DNA of 64,000 nt from Bacteroidales bacterium (GCA_017962545.1 JAGCVD010000031.1:124001-188000), one strand, 5' to 3'. Shown: positions 9,018-17,686, counted from the stretch's first letter. Numbers and translations are program-made. The notes: a model not told the origin generated them from the sequence alone.

Positions 9018-9875
9018 ATGGAACGACCTGATCCTAAAACTATTGGAGAGAAATATATCGACATAGAGAAAATCTTGTCGGCAAAAAAGGTGCGCCTGCC
9101 CAAGGGCTTGGTGCGGATGGTGGAGCGTCTGTTGCATGTTCCCGACCTCAACAAAGGCATCTATCTGGACCGTGAATACTTCGGACTCGATTTTGTCTAC
9201 AAGTTTCTCGAGGGCAAAGACCCTCAGGATCTGAATATCACGGTGCAGAGCATCAGTGCGGAACATATCCCCCTGGAGGGCTACCCTATGGTGGTGGGCA
9301 ACCACCCACTAGGTGGCCCCGACGGACTGGCGCTGATGGGCGCCGTGGGACGTGTGCGACAGGATATCCGTTTCCCAGTCAACGACTTCCTGCTCTACCT
9401 GCCAGGTCTCAGGGAACTGTTCTTCCCCATTGACAAGGTGAACAAGACCAAGGCGTTGGCTAGCCTCGAGGAGGCTTTCGCCGCCGAGAATACGCTGCTC
9501 TACTTCCCCGCGGGAATGTGCTCGCGTCTCCAAAAAGGCGAGATAAGGGACCTGGAATGGAAGGCTACCTTCATCAAGAAATGTGTGCGCTATCGTCGCG
9601 ACGTGGTGCCCGTGTACACCGAGGCGCGCAACCGTATGCGCTTCTACCGTCTGGCGAACCTGCGCAAGAAGCTGGGCTTCAAGTTCAACTTCGAGATGGC
9701 TCTGCTGCCTTCCGAGATGTATGCCCAGCGCGGCAAGACCTTCACCGTCACCTTCGGCAAGCCCATCCCCTGGCAGACCTTCGACCACCGTCACACGCCA
9801 GCCGAGTGGGCCGCAATGGTGAGAGAACATGTGTATAAACTGAAAGAGAACCCTGATATTGAATTTATGGTTTAA
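9018..9875 (+). CDS. PlsC-type O-acyltransferase, GlsA-like
   Basis: 285 residues of the lysophosphatidic-acid acyltransferase superfamily. The acceptor motif is NHPLGGPDG (His96 and Asp102, a His-x5-Asp variant of the usual His-x4-Asp). Further blocks are FPINxV-like (FFPIDKV) and FPAGMCSR, the PEGTRS equivalent. It is followed by a GNAT-type N-acyltransferase of the ornithine-lipid (OlsB) fold. In Bacteroides the same two-family pair (GlsA and GlsB) makes mono- and di-acylated glycine lipids. By analogy this enzyme would add the second, ester-linked acyl chain to N-acyl-3-hydroxyacyl-glycine at the inner membrane. The family is clear; the glycine-lipid substrate is inference from pairing. 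Confidence 0.8.
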   Translation: MERPDPKTIGEKYIDIEKILSAKKVRLPKGLVRMVERLLHVPDLNKGIYLDREYFGLDFVYKFLEGKDPQDLNITVQSISAEHIPLEGYPMVVGNHPLGGPDGLALMGAVGRVRQDIRFPVNDFLLYLPGLRELFFPIDKVNKTKALASLEEAFAAENTLLYFPAGMCSRLQKGEIRDLEWKATFIKKCVRYRRDVVPVYTEARNRMRFYRLANLRKKLGFKFNFEMALLPSEMYAQRGKTFTVTFGKPIPWQTFDHRHTPAEWAAMVREHVYKLKENPDIEFMV

Positions 9876-9928
9876 GGAAGCAGACACACACACCTTCGAC
9901 GCAAATAAACACTAATTATTGAAGCCCC

Positions 9929-11089
9929 ATGGATTTATCGTACATAGCTCCCCCAGTAGACCGCGAGCTTATCAAGAAAGAGCTGAAGCAGAAACATTTC
10001 CTGCGCATGACCAACCGCGGCAACAAGGAAATATACATCACCACGGCGCACCTCTCGCCCAACATCATGCGTGAGATAGGCCGTCTGCGTGAGCTGAGCT
10101 TCGCCACCGACGGTGGCGGCACAGGCAAGGAGGTCGACATCGACGAGTACGATACCCTTCCCGATCCCTACTGCTGCAAGCAGCTCTTCGTGTGGAACAC
10201 CGAGGACGAGGAGATTGTCGGCGGCTATCGTTTTGCCCATGGTAGCACCATGCTGGAGCGTCCCGACGGCACCATCGCCACGCCTACGGCCGAGCATTAC
10301 CAGTTCAGCCAGGAGTTCCTCGACAACTACTTGCCCTATACCGTTGAGTTGGGGCGTGCCTTCGTGCAGCCGGCCTACCAGCCGACAACCAACATGCACA
10401 AAGGTCTCTATTCGCTCGACAACCTCTGGGACGGCATCGGTGCCCTGGTACTCGAAATACCGGAGACACGCTACTTCCTGGGCAAGATAACCATCTACGA
10501 CACGATGGACACCGAAGCACGCGACCTGATGCTTTTCTTCTACCAAAAATACTTCCCCGACCCCGACGGGCTGATGTGGCCCTATCACCCCACCCAGATT
10601 GAGATGGACTACAACAAACTGGTCAAACTCTTCAACGGACGCAACTACAAGGAAGACTACCAGATACTGCTCCACGCTGTCCGTGCACGCGGCTGCACGG
10701 TGCCGCCGCTGGTCAATGCCTACATGAACCTCAGTAGCACGATGCGCTACTTCGGCACCTGTCCCGACCATGGTCTGCCGGGCACCAACGGCATCGGCAT
10801 CCTCATCACCCTCAAGGATATCAACGAGGACAAGCGTCTGCGCCATATCGACAGCTATACCGAGAAGAACTTCAAACTGGACCGCAAACGCCTCTTCCGC
10901 GTCAATATGCGCCGTCTGCCGTGGTGGCGCAAGACCAGCGATGAAGAGAACGAAACCTTGCAGGAGCTGAGCCTGCTGAAGAGCCAGCAGCTGCAGCGCG
11001 CCGAGGAAGAGAAGGCGAAACGTGGCGCCAAAATGTACAGGAACCCGCTGAAGCGCTCAAAACGCAAAGACAAGAACAATGACAATTAA
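9929..11089 (+). CDS. GNAT-type N-acyltransferase, GlsB/OlsB-like
   Basis: 386 residues. The core GRLRELSFATDGGGTG followed by DIDEYD is typical of the Acetyltransf_5 family (hemolysin/OlsB-like), which transfers a 3-hydroxyacyl chain from acyl carrier protein to an amino acid. GTNGIGI near residue 290 and a highly basic Lys/Arg-rich C-terminus are also seen. With the PlsC-type gene upstream (53 bp gap) it forms the two-gene set that makes N-acyl glycine lipids in Bacteroides; glycine rather than ornithine is inferred from the lineage. The 3' end overlaps engB by 11 bp, suggesting translational coupling. Confidence 0.8.
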   Translation: MDLSYIAPPVDRELIKKELKQKHFLRMTNRGNKEIYITTAHLSPNIMREIGRLRELSFATDGGGTGKEVDIDEYDTLPDPYCCKQLFVWNTEDEEIVGGYRFAHGSTMLERPDGTIATPTAEHYQFSQEFLDNYLPYTVELGRAFVQPAYQPTTNMHKGLYSLDNLWDGIGALVLEIPETRYFLGKITIYDTMDTEARDLMLFFYQKYFPDPDGLMWPYHPTQIEMDYNKLVKLFNGRNYKEDYQILLHAVRARGCTVPPLVNAYMNLSSTMRYFGTCPDHGLPGTNGIGILITLKDINEDKRLRHIDSYTEKNFKLDRKRLFRVNMRRLPWWRKTSDEENETLQELSLLKSQQLQRAEEEKAKRGAKMYRNPLKRSKRKDKNNDN

Positions 11090-11720
11090 GCGTGCGCAGT
11101 TTGCCGTCAGCAGTCCGTCGTGGCGTAAATGTCCCGACGACGGACGCCCCGAGTATGCTTTCATCGGACGCAGCAACGTGGGTAAGTCGTCGCTCATCAA
11201 TATGCTCACCGGCGTCAAAGGGCTGGCCAAGACCAGCGGCCGTCCCGGCAAGACACAGCTGATAAATCATTTCCTAATAGCAAGCGAAATGGAACGAGCC
11301 AACCATAGGGAAATGAATGAGTGGTATCTGGTCGACCTGCCGGGTTACGGCTACGCACGCACCAGCAAGTCGACACGAGCGGGATTCTCGCAGTTGATAC
11401 GCGAATATTTCCTGCACCGCGAGGCGCTGGCGAACACCTATGTGCTCATCGACAGCCGCATCCCGCCGCAGCGCATCGACTTGGAATTTATCAATTTCTT
11501 GGGACAGAACGGAGTGCCGCTGACCATCGTCTTCACCAAGACCGACAAGGAGAAGCAGCGCGAGGTGATGGGCAACGTGAAACTGATGAAAGAGGAACTG
11601 GGTAAACTGTGGGAGGAACTGCCGCCGATGCTGTTGACCTCGTCGCTGACGGGCTACGGCCGCGACGCCTTGCTCGACCAGATTGACCAGATTAATGAAG
11701 AATTAAAAATTAAGAATTAA
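11079..11720 (+). CDS. engB: Ribosome biogenesis GTPase EngB (YsxC/YihA)
   Basis: 213 residues. G1 GRSNVGKS (residues 30-37), G3 DLPGYGYA, G4 TKTD and G5-like SSLTGYG are all present. EngB helps assemble the 50S subunit. It starts within the end of the preceding N-acyltransferase gene (11-bp overlap). The last residues (NEELKIKN) and the stop codon are encoded by an AATTAAG-type heptamer run, so the C-terminal tail is repeat-derived. dacB begins 9 bp later. Confidence 0.95.
   Translation: MTIKRAQFAVSSPSWRKCPDDGRPEYAFIGRSNVGKSSLINMLTGVKGLAKTSGRPGKTQLINHFLIASEMERANHREMNEWYLVDLPGYGYARTSKSTRAGFSQLIREYFLHREALANTYVLIDSRIPPQRIDLEFINFLGQNGVPLTIVFTKTDKEKQREVMGNVKLMKEELGKLWEELPPMLLTSSLTGYGRDALLDQIDQINEELKIKN
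11694..11720. repeat. Heptamer run at the engB stop codon
   Basis: Degenerate AATTAAG-type 7-mers over the last codons of engB. The TAA of a repeat unit is the stop codon. Confidence 0.65.
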
Positions 11721-11729
11721 GCAGCCACC

Positions 11730-13232
11730 ATGAAACAGCCGTCCTTGTCACTCCCTATCACTCCCCATCACTCCCGTTCACTCCTCATCCTCTTCTCCAT
11801 TTTCATTTTTCATTTTTCATTTTTCAATTCGCTTCAGGCTCAGCCCACTGCCGAGGTGGATCTCATAGTGCACCAGGTGGCACGGGCCGACGCCATGCGG
11901 CACGCCACGCTGAGCGTCAGCATCTATAGTGTCACCACGGGCAAGAAGGTCTACGGCTACGACGACGAGCGGTCGGTGGCTCCGGCATCGGTCGAGAAAC
12001 TGCTCACCACAGGCGCAGGCTTCGCCCTGTTGGGCGACGACTTCCGTTTCACCACGCGCCTCACCATGCGTGGCGAGGTAGACCGCGACGGGGTGCTGCA
12101 CGGCAATGTCTACATCACCGGTGGCGGCGACCCTTTGCTGGGCTCCTACCGTTACAGGCAGACCACCTACGACACCCTCTTCGCACAATGGACCTCGGCC
12201 TTGCGCAAACGCGGCGTGCGCCGTATCGACGGCGGCGTGTGTTATAACACCACCATCTTCGACGACCATCCGCTGCACGACAGCTGGCAGTGGGGCGACG
12301 TGGGCAACTACTACGCCGCCGGCGTCAGCGGCCTCAACTTCCACGAGAACATGTATTTCGTCCACTTCAACCCTGGCGCCAAGGAAGGCGTCGCGGCGAC
12401 GGTGAACCGCATCAACCCCAAGAACATCGAGTTGTTGGAGACCTGCCTGGTGACTACCGGCGCGGCAGGTTCGGGCGACAATGTCATCGTCTACGGCAGC
12501 CCCTTCTCCAACCAGCGCCGCTATACCGGCACGGTGCCACTAGGCAAACGCGACTTCGGCGTGCGCGCCGCCCTGCCTGACCCCGCACGTACCTGTGCCG
12601 ACCTCTTCGCTTCCTATCTGCGCACCCGCGGCATCGGCGTCACCCTGGGAGCCAAGGAGGTGAGCTTCATGCCCGACAGCCTGCGGTCGGTGATGGATTA
12701 TCACAGCATCCCTTACCGCACCCTGGCCCAATACACGAACCACACCTCCAATAATATCTATGCCGAAAGTATCTTCAAATACCTCGGCTATAAGAAGTAC
12801 GGACAGGGCACCTTCGACAATGGCTCCAAGGTGGTGATGGATTACCTGAAAGAGAAAGGGCTGGCCACCGATGGCGTGCGTGTCGTCGATGGCAGCGGCC
12901 TCTCACGTCAGGACCGGCTGACGGCCGACTTCCTCTGCCGCTATCTGGATGCCGTCAGCCACGAGACATTCTTCGACAGCTTCCGTGCCTCGTTGTCCAA
13001 GGTCGGCGAGAGCGGCACCGCCAAGAACCTGCTCTCCTCATTGCCCGAGGGCGTCAGCGTGCAGCTGAAGACAGGCAGCATGGAGGGTGTGAAGAGCTAT
13101 GCTGGCTATGTCATCACCGGAGGTGGCGAAGTGCTGGCCTTCGCCATCATCGCCAATAACTTCGACTGCTCCTCGCGTGAGGCAGGCAGCCTGTTAACAC
13201 AAATCCTCCAGAAGATAGCCGTCGTCTATTAA
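11730..13232 (+). CDS. dacB: D-alanyl-D-alanine carboxypeptidase/endopeptidase (PBP4 type)
   Basis: 500 residues, peptidase family S13. Active-site motifs are SVEK (Ser87, Lys90), SNN (340-342) and KTG (447-449). The protein trims or cleaves peptidoglycan cross-links in the periplasm. The signal peptide is odd: its first half (Ser/Pro/His-rich) is encoded by 10-nt repeats of the TCACTCCCTA type. Its hydrophobic core (FSIFIFHFSFFNS, then the LQAQ cleavage region) is encoded by TTTTCAT-type heptamers. Neither unit is a multiple of three, so gain or loss of one unit would break the frame before the mature protein. It faces mreB across a large octamer array. Confidence 0.94.
   Translation: MKQPSLSLPITPHHSRSLLILFSIFIFHFSFFNSLQAQPTAEVDLIVHQVARADAMRHATLSVSIYSVTTGKKVYGYDDERSVAPASVEKLLTTGAGFALLGDDFRFTTRLTMRGEVDRDGVLHGNVYITGGGDPLLGSYRYRQTTYDTLFAQWTSALRKRGVRRIDGGVCYNTTIFDDHPLHDSWQWGDVGNYYAAGVSGLNFHENMYFVHFNPGAKEGVAATVNRINPKNIELLETCLVTTGAAGSGDNVIVYGSPFSNQRRYTGTVPLGKRDFGVRAALPDPARTCADLFASYLRTRGIGVTLGAKEVSFMPDSLRSVMDYHSIPYRTLAQYTNHTSNNIYAESIFKYLGYKKYGQGTFDNGSKVVMDYLKEKGLATDGVRVVDGSGLSRQDRLTADFLCRYLDAVSHETFFDSFRASLSKVGESGTAKNLLSSLPEGVSVQLKTGSMEGVKSYAGYVITGGGEVLAFAIIANNFDCSSREAGSLLTQILQKIAVVY
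11748..11829. repeat. 10-nt and 7-nt tandem repeats in the dacB signal peptide
   Basis: About 3.7 copies of a TCACTCCCNN decamer (11748-11784) and about 4-5 copies of a TTTTCAT/TTTTCAA heptamer (11796-11829). Together they encode almost the whole signal peptide. Confidence 0.75.
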
Positions 13233-13262
13233 TATAATAGAAAGGAGACAAGACAATATTGC

Positions 13263-13588
13263 CTTATCTCCTTATCTCCTTATCTCCTTACCTCCTTATC
13301 TCCTTACCTCCTTACCTCCTTATCTCCTTATCTCCTTATCTCCTTACCTCCTTATCTCCTTACCTCCTTATCTCCTTATCTCCTGTCTCCTTTTTCGCTA
13401 CATTTTTTTAATTCAGCGGTGCTCAAGGCCTTTGCCTCATCAAGCTCGGCAGCCACAGCACCCTTCGGTCAGGCAGATTTCCTTACCTCCTGTCTCCTTA
13501 TCTCCTGTCTCCTTATCTCCTTAACTACTTATCTCCTTAACTCCTTACCTCCTGTCTCCTTATCTCCTTACCTCCTGTCTCCTTATCT
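13263..13588. repeat. Large octamer repeat array between dacB and mreB
   Basis: Two blocks of the octamer TCTCCTTA with C/T variants (CCTCCTTA) and occasional 7-nt TCTCCTG units. The first block is 13263-13395, the second about 13481-13588. Read on the minus strand it is the same GGAGATAA/GGAGACA family as the array in phoH, 47 kb away. The mreB stop codon (TAA) lies in the last unit. The 85-bp island between the blocks is not repetitive. Confidence 0.9.
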
Positions 13589-14605
13589 AATCAGGAACGA
13601 GAACTTGTTGAAGTTCTTCAGGGCGATGCCTGTGCCGCGGGCCACAGCGCGCAGCGGGTCGTCGGCGATATGTACCTGCAGCTTGGTCTTGCTGCTGATA
13701 CGCTGATCCAGGCCGCGTAGCAGGGCACCGCCACCGGCCAGGTAGATGCCGGTCTTGTAGATATCGGCGGCCAGCTCGGGAGGCGTGGCGGCAAGGGTGT
13801 CGAGGATAGCCTGCTCGATGCTGGCGATGCTCTTGTCGAGGGCGTGGGCTATCTCCTTGTAGTTGACGCTGATTTCCTTGGGCAGGCCGGTGAGCAGGTC
13901 GCGGCCCGTGGTGCGGTAGTCCTCGGGCGCGTCGGCCAGGTCGCTGACGGCGGCGCCGACATGTATCTTTACCTGCTCAGCGGTACGCACGCCGATAATC
14001 ATGTTGTGCTGACGCTTCATGTAGTCCACCACATTGTCGTTGAATACGTCGCCGGCGATGCGAATGGAGTTGTTGCAGACGATGCCGCCCAGCGAGATGA
14101 CGGCGATCTCGGCCGTGCCGCCTCCGATATCCACCACCATGTGGCCCTCGGGTTGCAGCACGTCGATGCCGATACCGATGGCGGCAGCCATAGGCTCGTG
14201 AATCATACGTATCTCCTTGGCGCCGGCCTGCTCGGCGCTCTCACGCACGGCACGCTCCTCCACGTTGGTGATGCCGCTGGGGATGCAGATGACCATGCGC
14301 AGCGACGGCGGCAGGAACGAACGGTTGACGTTGGTCATGCCGATGAGCTCGCGGATGAGGTGCTGCGCCATCTCGAAGTCGGCGATGACGCCGCCACGCA
14401 ACGGACGGATGGTCTCCACGTTGCGGTCCGTCTTGCCATCCATCATCTGGGCCTTCTTGCCCACGGCGATAATCTTGTTGTTGTTGCGGTCGTAAGCCAC
14501 GATGGAGGGCTCGTCGATGACCACCTGGTCGTTGTATATGACGATGGAGTTGGCGGTGCCAAGGTCCATTGCAACTTCACGGTTGAAGAATGATAAAAGT
14601 CCCAT
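13583..14605 (-). CDS. mreB: Rod-shape-determining protein MreB
   Basis: 340 residues, standard MreB length. The actin-fold phosphate-1 loop is visible at MDLGTANS and phosphate-2 at VVDIGGGTAEIAV; the adenosine-side GGGALLRGLD motif is near residue 300. MreB polymers guide lateral cell-wall synthesis at the inner membrane. It follows purH, as in other Bacteroidales. In those genomes mreC, mreD, a PBP2 gene and rodA follow; here they are absent and the gene runs directly into an octamer repeat array that supplies its stop codon. Confidence 0.96.
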   Translation of the reverse strand: MGLLSFFNREVAMDLGTANSIVIYNDQVVIDEPSIVAYDRNNNKIIAVGKKAQMMDGKTDRNVETIRPLRGGVIADFEMAQHLIRELIGMTNVNRSFLPPSLRMVICIPSGITNVEERAVRESAEQAGAKEIRMIHEPMAAAIGIGIDVLQPEGHMVVDIGGGTAEIAVISLGGIVCNNSIRIAGDVFNDNVVDYMKRQHNMIIGVRTAEQVKIHVGAAVSDLADAPEDYRTTGRDLLTGLPKEISVNYKEIAHALDKSIASIEQAILDTLAATPPELAADIYKTGIYLAGGGALLRGLDQRISSKTKLQVHIADDPLRAVARGTGIALKNFNKFSFLIR

Positions 14606-14651
14606 GTTCTTGATTGCGTTAATTCGTTAATGTGCTGATGCGTTAGTTTTT

Positions 14652-14711
14652 AAACCGTAAACTGTAAACCGTAAACTGTAAACTGTAAACGGTAAACGGT
14701 AAACGGTAAAC
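14652..14711. repeat. GTAAACN heptamer array between purH and mreB
   Basis: About eight and a half copies of the heptamer GTAAACT/C/G in the 113-bp gap between purH and mreB. The same unit recurs at 33.46, 38.15 and 46.85 kb. Confidence 0.9.
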
Positions 14712-14718
14712 CAGATTA

Positions 14719-16248
14719 TTAGTGTTTAAAATGTCTCTTTCCGGTGATGGCCATACCCATCTTGTTTTTCTCGCAGTAGTCGATGCTGTCCTGGTCGTGG
14801 ATGCTGCCGCCGGGATGGGCCACAGCCACGATGCCGGCCTCGTGGGCTATCTCCACGCAGTCGGGGAAGGGGAAAAAGGCATCGCTGGCCATCACGGCAC
14901 CGTTGAGGTCGAAGCCGAAGCTCTTGGCTTTGGCGATAGCCTGACGCAGGGCATCGACGCGGCTCGTCTGGCCCGTGCCGCTGGCGTAGAGCTGACGGCC
15001 CTTGGCCAGCACGATGGCGTTGCTCTTGGTGTGCTTCACGAGGATGGTGGCGAAGGCCAGGTCCTCGGCCTGCTCCTTGCTGATGGGCGTCGAGGTGACG
15101 CTCTTCTGCATGTCGGTAGCGGTGGGGACGACGTTGTCGCGGTCCTGCACCAGCACGCCGTTGAGGACGGAGCGGAACATCGGGTCGGACATCTTGAAGC
15201 CTTTGCGGCGCAAAATGATGCGGTTCTTCTTGCCACGCAGCACCTCGAGGGCGTCGGCGTCATAGTCGGGCGCGATGCAGACCTCGAAGAAAATCTTGTG
15301 CATCTCCTCGGCCACCTCTTTGGTCACCTTCTGGTTGCAGATGAGCACGCCGCCGAAGGCGCTGACGGGGTCGCCGGCGAGGGCATCCTTCCAGGCCTCA
15401 AGCAGGGTGGGACGCACGCTCATGCCGCAGGCGTTGTTGTGCTTCAGGATGGCGAAGGCCGTCTGACCCGCGAAGTCGTCGATCAGGGCGCAGGCGGCGT
15501 CGATGTCACCCAGGTTGTTATAGCTGATTTCCTTGCCGTTGAGTTTGTCGAAGCAGTCGTCGATATTGCCGTAGAAGACACCCTTCTGGTGGGGGTTCTC
15601 GCCGTAGCGGAGCACCTCGCCGTGCTTGCAGCTCTGCTTGAAGACGGGAATCTGCTCACCTTCGTTGAAGTGGTTGAAGATGGCAGTGTCGTAGTGCGAG
15701 CTCACATTGAAGGCGTAGGCGGCGAAGCGGCGGCGCTGCTCCAGCGTCGTGCAGCCGTCCTGCTCGGTGTAGAGCTGCAGGAACTCCTTGTAGTAGTCCA
15801 CGGCGGGCACGATGACCACGTCGTTATAGTTCTTGGCGGCACCGCGGATGAGGCTGATGCCTCCGATGTCAATCTTCTCGATGATATCCTGCTCGGCAGC
15901 GCCGCTGGCGACGGTCTGCTCGAAGGGATAGAGGTCCACGATGACGAGGTCTATCTCCGGAATCTCGTATTGTGCCAGCTGGGCCTTGTCGCCCTCGTTG
16001 TCGCGACGGGCGAGGATGCCGCCGAACACCTTGGGGTGCAGCGTCTTCACGCGGCCGCCGAGGATGGAGGGATAGCCCGTGAGACTCTCCACGGCCACAG
16101 GTTTGATGCCCAGTTCTTCAATGAATTTCTGCGTGCCGCCGGTGCTGTAGATGGTGACACCCTGCGCGTCGAGCGCCTTAACGATGTCCTCCAGGCCGTC
16201 CTTGTAGAAGACCGAGATGAGGGCTGATTTTATGCGTTTGGGTTCCAT
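14719..16248 (-). CDS. purH: Bifunctional AICAR formyltransferase / IMP cyclohydrolase
   Basis: 509 residues. Catalyses the last two steps of purine synthesis to IMP. The N-terminal cyclohydrolase (MGS-like) domain has ISVFYKDG, STGGT and GGRVKTLHPK. The C-terminal transformylase domain has KHNNACG and the DAFFPFPD stretch with the downstream AHPGGSIHDQD. Full length with a normal end (GKRHFKH). It has its own promoter element upstream (16333-16342) and is followed by mreB after a heptamer array. Confidence 0.97.
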   Translation of the reverse strand: MEPKRIKSALISVFYKDGLEDIVKALDAQGVTIYSTGGTQKFIEELGIKPVAVESLTGYPSILGGRVKTLHPKVFGGILARRDNEGDKAQLAQYEIPEIDLVIVDLYPFEQTVASGAAEQDIIEKIDIGGISLIRGAAKNYNDVVIVPAVDYYKEFLQLYTEQDGCTTLEQRRRFAAYAFNVSSHYDTAIFNHFNEGEQIPVFKQSCKHGEVLRYGENPHQKGVFYGNIDDCFDKLNGKEISYNNLGDIDAACALIDDFAGQTAFAILKHNNACGMSVRPTLLEAWKDALAGDPVSAFGGVLICNQKVTKEVAEEMHKIFFEVCIAPDYDADALEVLRGKKNRIILRRKGFKMSDPMFRSVLNGVLVQDRDNVVPTATDMQKSVTSTPISKEQAEDLAFATILVKHTKSNAIVLAKGRQLYASGTGQTSRVDALRQAIAKAKSFGFDLNGAVMASDAFFPFPDCVEIAHEAGIVAVAHPGGSIHDQDSIDYCEKNKMGMAITGKRHFKH

Positions 16249-16332
16249 ATTATTGTTTTTATTATCTTCTGCTATGCCTCAAAACATTGGCAATATATCA
16301 CTTATGTGACATATTGTGCATTATTCGCTGAT

Positions 16333-16342
16333 TGCAAATATA
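16333..16342 (-). promoter_or_regulatory. -7 promoter element of purH
   Basis: TATATTTGCA on the minus strand, 85 nt upstream of the purH start. No strong TTTG box is seen at the ideal distance. Confidence 0.55.
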
Positions 16343-16399
16343 CATCATTTTTCCGAAACAGACTCCTAAAACTTAAAAAATGAAACTTAAATATATTTT

Positions 16400-16431
16400 T
16401 TTGTATATTTATATTTTTTTGTATATTTGCA
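16400..16431 (+). promoter_or_regulatory. Promoter of the lipoprotein gene at 16491
   Basis: TTTG at 16400-16403 and TATATTTGCA at 16422-16431 (18-nt spacing). The promoter lies inside the longest possible ORF, which shows that the real start is the ATG at 16491 and not 16380. Confidence 0.7.
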
Positions 16432-16490
16432 CAGGAGACAAAACCGCCCATTCAACAAGAAGCGATTACATGCCAATAAATTACAATAAC

Positions 16491-17204
16491 ATGAAACAGT
16501 TTAGATCTCTTTCCTGCAGTATAGTGGCGTTGCTGCTTTCTTGTTTGGCGACAAGCTGTTGGATGTACAAACCCGAGTTGGCCGACATCCCCCTGATTGA
16601 CCACAAGGGCGATATGCGCCTGAATGGCGCTCTCTACTTTAATCCGGAGCCTGCCTACAATGACAGGATTGGTGATTTCTTCATTCCCGTATTAGGTATG
16701 TCCGCCTCATTCTCGGCAGGAATCACCGACCGGTGGGCCATCAATACCTTTGCCGATTTCCAGGGAAATGTATACTATACCCATGCCGCAGCGGGATTGT
16801 ACAAAGCGTACAATCGCAGCGTTCTCGAAGGGTACCTTGGCCTCGGTTATGGCCACGGCCACGCCTATTGGGATGCTGAACCAGCCTCTGCCGACATCAA
16901 CTACCTGTTACCCTTCATCCAGGTCAACTATGGCTGGCACCTCAACCCGCACAACGTCATCGGTTTATCGCTAAAAACCGGCGACTACATCCCCGTCGCC
17001 TCAAGAATCAATCATCCCTACGAAAACCCGACACACCCTGCTCAGGCACCCCTGATTGAGCCGCAGGTGTTCTTCCGCACTGGCGGTGAGAAAGTTAAGT
17101 TCCAGCTACAGATGGGATACTCCCACCTTTTCGGCTGGCCACAAAAAGGAATACTCAGTTATCACCCCTTTTCTATCAGTACGGGTATAAGTATTACGCT
17201 ATAA
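16491..17204 (+). CDS. Outer-membrane lipoprotein, beta-barrel-like
   Basis: 237 residues from the start after the promoter. The signal peptide ends with a lipobox (LATSC, Cys about residue 24). The mature part is rich in alternating aromatic and polar residues with repeated glycine turns (GYLGLGYGHGHAYW; FQLQMGYSHLFGW) and ends in ITL, as in small outer-membrane barrels. No family recognised. Monocistronic; convergent with the ICMT-like gene, 2 bp away. Confidence 0.75.
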   Translation: MKQFRSLSCSIVALLLSCLATSCWMYKPELADIPLIDHKGDMRLNGALYFNPEPAYNDRIGDFFIPVLGMSASFSAGITDRWAINTFADFQGNVYYTHAAAGLYKAYNRSVLEGYLGLGYGHGHAYWDAEPASADINYLLPFIQVNYGWHLNPHNVIGLSLKTGDYIPVASRINHPYENPTHPAQAPLIEPQVFFRTGGEKVKFQLQMGYSHLFGWPQKGILSYHPFSISTGISITL

Positions 17205-17206
17205 AG

Positions 17207-17686
17207 TCAGAACCTGCGGGTGTGGCGGCAGTAGGCGGCGTATTCGTCGCCGAAGTCGCGCCGCAGGCGGCGCTCCTCGCTGAGGACCTGCAGCAGCATG
17301 ACGACGAAGAACAGCACCCACACCACCAGCGCCGGCCAGGTCCAGAGCCACACGACGACACCCGCCAGGTAGAGCAGCGTGCCCGTCAGCATGGGGTTGC
17401 GGTTGATGCGGTAGGGGCCGTCGGTCATCAGATGCTGTGTGCGCGGCGCCACCTCGTGGCCGAAGGCATCCATGGGGTTGCCCTTGCCGCGCCGTCGCAT
17501 GTAGACGATGGTGTAGACGCTCAGCGTCAGGCCGCCGAGCATCAGCAGCCCTGTAAGGGAGGCCCGCAGGGCACCGATATGCACCAGCGGCGGCATCCCC
17601 GACGCCAGCCACATGACCGTGGGCATCAGCAGCACGAAGAGCAATCCGCCTAAGAGATAACCAATGACTTCTCTAAGTTGTTTCAT
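17207..17686 (-). CDS. Isoprenylcysteine methyltransferase-like membrane protein
   Basis: 159 residues with several membrane segments. The family signature of the ICMT/PEMT-like methyltransferases is visible: GPYRINRNPMLTG, then a hydrophobic helix and EERRLRRDFGDEYAAYCRHTRRF-like end. Such proteins use S-adenosylmethionine to methylate a lipophilic or small substrate at the membrane; the substrate is unknown. Last gene of the minus-strand cluster that starts with pfk, overlapping the GNAT gene by 14 bp. Confidence 0.82.
   Translation of the reverse strand: MKQLREVIGYLLGGLLFVLLMPTVMWLASGMPPLVHIGALRASLTGLLMLGGLTLSVYTIVYMRRRGKGNPMDAFGHEVAPRTQHLMTDGPYRINRNPMLTGTLLYLAGVVVWLWTWPALVVWVLFFVVMLLQVLSEERRLRRDFGDEYAAYCRHTRRF

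Noticed and set aside
13263..13588. CRISPR array
   Set aside because: The unit is 8 nt with no unique spacers of constant length and no cas genes nearby.
14722..16227. 501-codon open frame antisense to purH
   Set aside because: Low-complexity mirror frame; purH is full length on the other strand.
16380..16490. N-terminal extension MKLKYIFLYIYIFLYIC before the lipoprotein
   Set aside because: The -7 promoter element (16422-16431) lies inside it; the lipoprotein signal peptide starts at 16491.
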